Source: Paralichthys olivaceus | Lineage: Eukaryota; Chordata; Actinopteri; Pleuronectiformes; Paralichthyidae | Length of the DNA: 64,000 nucleotides | Assembly: GCF_024713975.1 (NCBI RefSeq) | Contig: NC_091108.1 | Location: 8,787,001 to 8,851,000 of the forward strand | Direction: 5' to 3' | Shown: positions 57,060 through 64,000 of the stretch, piece after piece | Numbering within the stretch: position 1 is the first letter of the stretch | How the letters are laid out: every line of letters starts with the position of its first letter | Position numbers and translations under genes: made by a program | Notes under the pieces: model-generated | What the model was told of the DNA's origin: nothing | Seen by the model: only the letters and a program-made list of their open reading frames with translations | Database searches by the model: none

Positions 57060-57220
57060 TTTATTTGATGTGGATATGAAATGTATTTTACTTTTCGACC
57101 GGAAGTCAGTCCGCCACGTTATTTTCCCCGCAGGAACAAGGAAGTTGAAACCTTTTATTAGCTGCTGTGAATGAGCTCCACCCCGGCAGGTGGATGTAAC
57201 CGGCTGTAGCTTGTAAACAG
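57060..57220 (+). promoter_or_regulatory. gpaa1 promoter and probable non-coding first exon
   Basis: An ETS/GABP-type site ACCGGAAGT at 57098-57106 is typical of TATA-less housekeeping promoters. The sequence TTGTAAACAG followed by GTACGT at 57221 is a good donor, and a matching acceptor TTGCCTTCAG ends at 57563, 47 bases before the ATG. I infer an untranslated exon 1 ending at 57220 and an intron 57221-57563. The exact start site is unknown. Confidence 0.5.
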
Positions 57221-57610
57221 GTACGTTTTCATACTTACTGTGTCCAGTGTCAAATCCACATCAGTGTTTTCACACAGTGCTGTGAATAACCTGCTCGGTT
57301 TCGCAGAGGGCCGCTGTTTTACCGTCCCGTGAAGTGAGCCTGCTAGCTAACAGAAGGCTAACCGCTGCTAACAGAGGCTAACCGCTGCTGTCAATCGATG
57401 CTGCAGCAGAAAACCTTAACAATGACTGATTACCAGATCTTCACATTTCATTCAAACTCCTGATCTTCAATGTTTGCGGTCGTTCATGATAAAACGATCT
57501 ATGTTTCTATTTAAGTTGCGTATTTTAAATGTTGCAGTGACAGTGTGTGTGTGTTGCCTTCAGGGTCCAGTGTGCCCAGGCTTCAGGATCGTGTTACCGC
57601 AGACGACATC

Positions 57611-60600
57611 ATGGGGCTGCTGTCCGACCCGAACAGAAGACGGGCTCTGATCAGCCTGCTCACCCGCCTCAACACCCCCATCTGGTGAGTCTGGAGCCTG
57701 AAACCAACTGAGGTCATCGGGTCCGGTGTTTGTGGAAACCCGGTAACACCAGCCGCATTCATAATATCACTCAGAACCTGCTCATATAAAATATTATTAT
57801 ACAGGTGACGCAGATATTTCACCTCACTCTTATTCATGGTGACCCCCACTGTCTGTGTGTCAAGTCTCAGAAGATTTTACTGTACAATCTTTGAGAAAAT
57901 TAAAGTTGGCTACTTTTTCATAATGACACTCATAACCTGCCCACATTAAAATATTCATATTAATAAATCCTTGATAGGTAACAGATATTTAACCTCACTC
58001 TTGTTCGTTTCCCTAATTCTACAGTAAAATCATCTGAAAGTTGACATACAGACAGTAGAGTCACCATGAACAAGAGTCATGTGAAATGTCTGTCACCACT
58101 CAAGGATTTTCTTAAAATAATATTTAAAATGAGCAAGTTACGAGGGCCAAAATGAAAATGTAGCCAACTCTACCTTTAATTTTCATGAGACATACGTACA
58201 ATATTCCATCTAATTTTACTCATCGTTAACATCTTGTGTGGAAATCACATCAATTGTCAATAATAATAAATTACTTTCCACTCCAATGACCTGTACCGTA
58301 AGATCACGAATAGACAGGCATTTTCAAAGGGGCGCTGCCGTGATCAGGTTTTCACAAACGATGGACTACATGACAGGAAACCTGAGAATGATATCCATTT
58401 TTTATTTTATTACCCCAGCCACTGTACACCTGTGTGTGTATACACCTTTATATGATTTCTGTCACTTCCATGTCACTTCCTCAGCTTGGTCTGCTACATG
58501 GCGGGCGTGGCCTGGTTCATGGGTTTGGCTTTTGAGCCATTCACTCTGCGGACGTACATGTCAGAGAACGCCATGGGGTCCACCATGGTGGAGGAGCGGT
58601 TTCCAGCAGGGGAGAGGGCGCTGGCCACCGGCAGAGAGTTTGCTGCTCATAAGAAGAAAACTGGGTAACATGTTAACACTTGAATATAATCTAGTGTCCA
58701 TGGTTATTACAAATAAGTAATTTGTGAAATGTTTAATGCTCAGTCCTGATTTTTGATGCCATGCTATAGTGTGATCACTTGTGTCTCTGCAGGGGGATGC
58801 CTGTTGATTGGTTGGTGAAGACGATGCAGGCTAGAGGGTTAGAAGTGTTTGCACAAAGCTTCTCTCGCACTCTTCCCTTTCCTGATGAAAACACAGAGAG
58901 ATATGTGAGTTTGAGACGTAAGACATTGTTCTATTTTTTTACCTTGGTGAAGTGACGGACTAATCTTTAAATACGTTTCTTGCACATTTGGTGGCTCCCT
59001 TTCATTATAGATGGTGAAAGGCACGAATGTATACGGGATCCTTCGGGCCCCTCGAGCTCCACGGACAGAAGCCCTGGTGTTGAGCGCTCGCTGCAGCCCG
59101 GGTGATGACAACAACCAGGCTGTGGGACTGCTGCTTGGTTTAGCACAGTACTTCAGAAGTGAGTATTGCACCCACTGTCTTTATCCAGTCTGTGTTATAG
59201 ACATACAAATAGTCCACAAACCAATGCAACATTGTAAATTCATACACTGGACATTTGGTGCATTTTATTTATTTGTTTATTTATCTTTAGTTCATTCAGT
59301 TTGTGCGAGCACTGCAGGTTGACATCAGTTGTTGGCTTCACACAATATAAATGGTCATTTTTTGGTTTTCCTTCTGTTCTCTTCAATAGATCAGATTTAC
59401 TTGGCCAAGGACATAATCTTCCTGGTGAATGAGCATGATCTGATTGGTATGCAGGCCTGGCTGGAGGGCTACCACCACACCAACACTACAGGTGATCACC
59501 TGCTCTCACAAACCACACCAATTCTTCATTTACTGTCGGAGTTGGCAACATTCAACTTCTTTCTTTAGAGCTGATAACAAGAACAGTAAATTTCTTGATT
59601 GACATCCTCTAGGAATGGACTGGTCTCCGCTGCAGGGCCGCGGCGGTTCAATCCAGGCTGCTCTGTCCCTGGAGCTCAGCAGCGACGTCGTCACCAGTTT
59701 GGATCTGGTGTTGGAAGGCCTCAACGGCCAGTTACCCAACCTGGACTTAGCCAACCTCTTCTATGCCTTCTGCCAGAAGATAGGAGTCATGTGCACCATC
59801 CAGGGCAAGGTCGGCACATTTCCTCTTCTCTCTCGTGTTGGGTGAAGGGCGGGTTGATTACCTCTGTGTTGGACAGGTCACATTATGCTCTTATCTGTTT
59901 CTGTAGCTGCAGAGGAACGACTGGGACAGTGTATCTGGCTACAGCCACGCAGTCCAGACCATGATGCTGATGGTGATGAAGCAGGCCAGTGGGCGACCTT
60001 GGGGGGATCACGGCTTGTTCCTGCGCTACCACATTGAGGCTGCCACCATCAAGGGCATCAACAGCTTCCGCCAGTACAAGACTGACGCCACCACCATCGG
60101 CAGGTCAGAGCGAGCTTTTATGGACTTTTTCTAGTATTTAGCTTTAACGTATTTACGTGGGTTTACACGTTTTTCTAACCTGATAACTGCTGTTTTTATA
60201 TTAAACATCCTTAGACTCCTGGAAGGAATGTATCGTAAGCTGAATAACCTTCTGGAGCGTCTGCACCAATCCTACTTCTTCTACCTCATGCCGTCACTCT
60301 CTCACTTTGTCTCGATTGGTTACTACATGCCTGCCTTCGGCCTGCTCGCCATCATTCTGTTGCTTCGTGTATCCTTTTACAATTACAATTTGAAAAGGTA
60401 CAATTACTTGTTAAAAGTAGGACTTTTTACTTGTCACAATTTCCCTTGACAAAGCTACAGGCCTTAGACCTGTGGGTTCAACTTGTGACGCCACCACCGA
60501 GAACAGAAGATGGCGTCATTGACATTGAGCAGGTGAGAAGCAGATATTGAAATATTTACTTCACCAGAGCTGATAAATCCCCGCTTAGAATAAAACCTGT

Positions 60601-61792
60601 TTCCTCCCACCAGTCCAGTCCAGGAGTGCTGTCTGTGATGACTCCTCTGGTGATCAGCCACCTGACTGGAGTAGCTCTGTACATGCTGCCGATCCGTTTT
60701 CAGGAGATGGCTGTCGAACACTTCCCGGTGTCTGAGACCGAGGCCGTGGTCCTGACCGCTATTGCTGTTTACACAGCGGGGCTGGCTTTGCCTCATAACA
60801 CAAACAGGTAATAACTAAACACCTCAATACCCCTCAGACGTCTGACATGTTCCTCTTGTTCTTTTCGTGTGGCTTTAATGCTCTTTTCCTGGTCTTAAAA
60901 AATGTATTATTTGTTCAGAGATACAATTGTGAGCCAACTGTGCAGTGTGAGATGGAGTGAAATCCTGTTACACAATAAGAATAGTAAAGTGTTTGTGAAC
61001 ATGTGAGTACAGTCTCAGTGTAAGATATAAGAAATTAATCAAATTTAGAGATTTGTAGAACATCATTGATTTAATTCCATCCAAATGTCATGCATTTTTT
61101 TAACCACACATTTTTACACATTTACAGAGATTTAGGGTGATACAAACCACAGATTTGAAATCATGTCACAAGTTCAAAATCCTATCCCTTATTTTAGGAG
61201 CTGTAAATGACCATGTGCTACTTCAGGGTAAACGTGAGCAACCTCAAGATCACCGTGATGCTGGAAAGTGAGATGTTGTACTTTTTCCTTTCCAGACTCC
61301 TGTCGGGCGAGGGGACGGAGCAGGGCTGGAAGGTGCTGAAGCTGGTCGCAGTGCTTTACCTGGCCGTGCTGCTGGGCTGCACCGCCCTCATCAACTTCTC
61401 TCTGGGCTTCATCCTGGCTCTCAGCCTGGTGCCTGTGGCCACCTTCGTCACACCCCACGTCCCAAAGTAAGAAAGGGATACTTAGTGAGATGTAGACGTG
61501 TTGGTCCAATGGAAGTAATACTGAACTCTCCTCTTCTCCTCCACTCAGGGTTCTGACGGCCTTCATCTTGGTCATCCTCAGCCCAGCCTGCACGCTCCTC
61601 TTCTCTGTTTTTTTCTTCCACGAGCTGCAGGAAGTGCCCGTCAGCTTCCAGGAAGGTTGGTTGCTCTACCTATCAGTCATCTCGCAGGGCATCTTGGACC
61701 ACTGCCTGTACGGCTCTCTGGTCTACCCACTGATAGCCTTGCTGGTCTATCCTTGCTGGCTGCTGTTCTGGAACATCCTCTTCTGGAAGTAG
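57611..61792 (+). CDS. gpaa1: GPI-anchor transamidase subunit GPAA1
   Basis: Membrane subunit of the ER GPI transamidase (with PIGK, PIGT, PIGS, PIGU), which joins preformed GPI to proteins with a C-terminal GPI signal. Coding exons: 57611-57684, 58485-58664, 58793-58904, 59011-59158, 59390-59491, 59613-59809, 59907-60103, 60215-60368, 60461-60532, 60614-60807, 61296-61466, 61549-61792. They total 1845 bases, 614 aa plus TAG (human 621). Seen: [11 protein letters not shown] at the N-terminus, an N-terminal membrane span (about residues 26-44), [55 protein letters not shown], then several spans and the C-terminus [13 protein letters not shown]. The lumenal part belongs to an M28-peptidase-like fold in the family. 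Introns are mostly short (92-300 bases); introns 1 and 10 are longer. Confidence 0.96.
57758..57899. mobile_element. Partial copy of the long-inverted-repeat element in gpaa1 intron 1
   Basis: Shares, in the same order, ATTTCACCTCACTCTTATTC (compare ATTTAACCTCACTCTTGTTC in the neighbour) and, in inverse order, CATGGTGACC, CTGTCTGTGTGTCAA and AGAAGATTTTACTGTA with the full element next to it. It lacks the left terminal part and abuts the full copy. Confidence 0.65.
57900..58179. mobile_element. Fold-back element with long inverted repeats in gpaa1 intron 1
   Basis: The left arm starts TTAAAGTTGGCTACTTTTTC; the right arm, reverse-complemented, starts TTAAAGGTAGAGTTGGCTAC. Similarity continues inward over roughly 110 bases (TCCTTGA, GACAGA/AACAGA, ACTCTTGTTC), so the 280 bp element can fold into one long imperfect hairpin. 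It has no coding capacity. TTAA stands at both ends. Confidence 0.75.
60808..61295 (+). other. gpaa1 intron 10
   Basis: Phase-2 intron with donor GTAATA and acceptor TTTCCAG, joining H-N-T-N-R to L-L-S-G-E-G. It is AT-rich with no recognised element. Confidence 0.75.
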
Positions 61793-62384
61793 AGACTGAT
61801 GAAGTAGGACTTTATAAGAAACCCCTCTGAGGTGTTTTCAGGTTTGTCTTCAGCTGCAAGATTGGGAGTTAAATCTACTGGAGATTGAAAAGCAGATAAA
61901 TATCTATCACTGACTTGGAAAGACTGCAGTGACTCCTGTTTTCTTTTGTTGTTATTTGTTGATATTTCACCTACAAACTCCAAATATTAAATTATTAAAA
62001 CACTGGAGAACAACCAAGCTTTCTTGATAAACAGAATAATTTTTTTCTTTTTCAACATCTCGCCAATAATTAAGTGAACAGGTGATGATCCTTAGATAAG
62101 TTAGTGCTGGGTTGCCTTCTGTAAAAAAATAGAATGTGGTTTCTGTCTTTTGCTTGTGACATAAGGAAAAACACTGCACTGTTTTGATGTTTTGTTGCAT
62201 TTAATGTGTTTTGTTTCTGGATTATAATGATATAATAATCAACATGTTTATTCTACGGGGGAAACAGAATACACTAATTGGTAAATGAACAGCCTGTTGA
62301 ACAAACATCATTATATCTAATATTTTTATACTTGTTTTGATAAATTTCTTTGGAACGTGTTTATTTTATATTTATGAATTCTAA

Positions 62385-62390
62385 AATAAA
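62385..62390 (+). terminator. Polyadenylation signal of gpaa1
   Basis: AATAAA about 593 bases after the stop, followed by GGAATGTGAAATGTTTGG, which is GT-rich. No earlier canonical AATAAA was seen in the 3' UTR. Confidence 0.65.
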
Positions 62391-62409
62391 AGACTGGAAT
62401 GTGAAATGT

Positions 62410-63442
62410 TTGGAGCCATGATACTGTTCTTTATTTTACTGCACTTTCATTAAACCTCAAAATGAAGAAAATGATGCATGCCCCAAAATTTAATTCAAAA
62501 ACAATTTAGAAAAGTTTAAATCCTATTTTTTGAGTACGTTAGTATTTTACCATTACTAAATATGAAAACAGTGCATAAAGGATTGTACCAATATACAATT
62601 TAAGACTTGAACCTGCTACAAAGCAAAGTGTGAAAGCAAAGAGGTTGAACTTCAGTGATTTAGTGGGTTGATAAATACCGGGAGCTCAGTCACTGAGATG
62701 ACCAAATCCTGTTAACTCCATCATCATCTGGGAACCAAGAATATCTACAATGTTTATTTTTGCTAATCCATCTAGTAGATAGACATTTTGGAATACGTGT
62801 GAACATTTAACTAGAAGAAGACATTTCAATAAAAGCCAAAAATATCATCCTGCATGTGATACCAGAAGAAAAGCTGAGGGAGCCAACAGTGTCCATATCT
62901 GACATTCCCTGGGAAAACCTGATGTACAACAATTTGTCAATCGATCAGTGAATCTGAGAAAAACAGATCAATAGATAGATTTGTTTAGTTCCATTATGTT
63001 TATTCAGCTAATGCAAGTTTTTACAGTATTATGTACTGAAAACAGATCATTCCATTGCTGTCACAGCCCAGAGGGAATCGGGTAAAATTAGATAAAATGA
63101 TAAAATCTACATCAATTATTCGACGGCTCTTGTTAAAAATAATACACTTGATACACCGTTATAAAAAATAAAAGCACTTGACAACCCTGTAAATGCAACA
63201 TCATTACTTCTGTTCATTTTTCATCGCTCTTCTTTTAAATTCCTAACATTTTGGCACCGACAGATGACACACCTGAACAGAGTGGGAAGTTGCCGCAGAC
63301 CTCCACATTTCCTCTCGCTTCAGTCGGCAGAAACTGAAAGTACGACGTCCTCTCGACTTCAGATGCAATCACACGAGAAGTCACTTCTCTCTTCCCTAAA
63401 ATAAATATTTAATCAGACTTTGCTGTTTGCACCACACATGCG
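62410..63442. other. Intergenic, nothing certain
   Basis: AT-rich DNA downstream of gpaa1. TTTATT at 62999-63004 is AATAAA on the minus strand and could end a convergent transcript. In mammals CYC1 follows GPAA1; no cyc1 exon is seen here. Confidence 0.4.
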
Positions 63443-63495
63443 CGCACACACACACACACACACACAAAAACAAACAAACAAACACACACACACCC
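63443..63495. repeat. (CA)n and (CAAA)n microsatellite
   Basis: CA dinucleotides interrupted by a few AAAC units in the middle. Confidence 0.93.
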
Positions 63496-63629
63496 ACCCT
63501 GTAAAATAAATAAGAAAGAGTTCTGGCCAATTTCAGATGTATGTCAGGATCATCATCATCATGAATGGTCAAAGCTTGATGCTGCAGTTCATCCTCTGAG
63601 CATCCACCGTGGTCTGAGCCTGTGTCATG

Positions 63630-64000
63630 CTACAGCGCCTCAAACGTCGTCCGCAGCCATCTCGCTGTCGGACGACTCTCAGTGCACTCGACAGTCTGCA
63701 TGTGAGTATTTTTGTTGACATGTACGTATGTGGCGGATGCAGCATCCTCACTCTGCGTGTGTGTGCATGTATGTGTGTGTGAGTGAGACAATGCAACAGG
63801 AGGGTGATGATGGGCAGTCAGCTGCTGCTCAAACCAGACTCCCCCCGGTCCTCTCTCCTCCCTTTCTCCTTTGTGAGAGAAAGAAAAAAGAGGTGACTGT
63901 CACTGAGGGGGAATGTGTAGCAGAGAAACACAAGTGCATTGAATGGTGGCGATATCGTGCCGTACCTGCTGGATGTGTGTGTCGGGTCGGGCTGTGGCAC
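63630..64000 (-). CDS. Possible last two exons of an unknown minus-strand gene
   Basis: Weak prediction. On the minus strand an open stretch enters from the window edge (64000) and ends at 63966 in CAG followed by donor GTACGG. An acceptor ACACACACGCAG precedes 63752, and 63752-63630 is open for 40 codons to TAG. The frame is continuous across the junction (I-Q-Q joined to S-E-D-A-A-S-A-T-Y-V-H-V) and the protein would end R-W-L-R-T-T-F-E-A-L. The intron would be 213 bases. I do not recognise the protein, and the pyrimidine tract is poor and CA-rich. A minus-strand AATAAA at about 63000 could end the transcript. It may be chance. Confidence 0.22.

Noticed and set aside
63695..63710. Plus-strand donor-like CTGCATGTGAGTATTT as the end of a plus-strand exon
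   Set aside because: The upstream acceptor-like CCGCAG would define a tiny exon with no protein resemblance. The minus-strand reading is more coherent, though also weak.

Overview
This 64 kb window is vertebrate nuclear DNA, almost certainly from a ray-finned (teleost) fish. Its genes have small conserved exons split by introns with GT-AG (twice GC-AG) borders. The non-coding DNA is full of GT/CT microsatellites and of short dispersed repeats that I recognise from teleost genomes. No operon, phage, CRISPR or bacterial feature is present, and no clearly new biological system was found.

Layout, all recognised genes on the + strand: (1) 278-13575, the last eight coding exons of an adhesion GPCR of the latrophilin family, best matched to ADGRL2. 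They cover TM3 to TM7 and the whole cytoplasmic tail; the 5' part lies upstream of the window. (2) About 14.8-45.0 kb, a 30 kb stretch without a recognisable protein gene. It holds three related inverted-repeat elements, a fourth unrelated one, a decayed LINE, other dispersed repeats, microsatellites, two short perfect hairpins and a few candidate protein-binding motifs. (3) 45497-52772, a complete PKA catalytic subunit gene (prkacb type, ten coding exons, 351 aa) behind a GC-rich promoter. (4) 54898-56495, exosc4 (three coding exons, 245 aa, RNA exosome subunit RRP41). (5) 57611-61792, gpaa1 (twelve coding exons, 614 aa, GPI transamidase subunit). (6) 62.4-64.0 kb, unassigned; a weak case can be made for the 3' end of a minus-strand gene.

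The genes form two synteny blocks rather than one functional unit. ADGRL2 and PRKACB both lie on human 1p31.1, and EXOSC4 and GPAA1 are neighbours on human 8q24.3. The junction falls between about 54.2 and 54.85 kb, in an A/T-rich repetitive tract. Latrophilin is a neuronal adhesion receptor and PKA-C is the cAMP effector kinase, while EXOSC4 and GPAA1 are housekeeping proteins (RNA decay and GPI anchoring). Observations most worth checking are the two GC-AG introns with the same donor sequence, the inverted-repeat elements, the loss of Ser10 in the PKA subunit, and the candidate minus-strand exon pair at the right edge.
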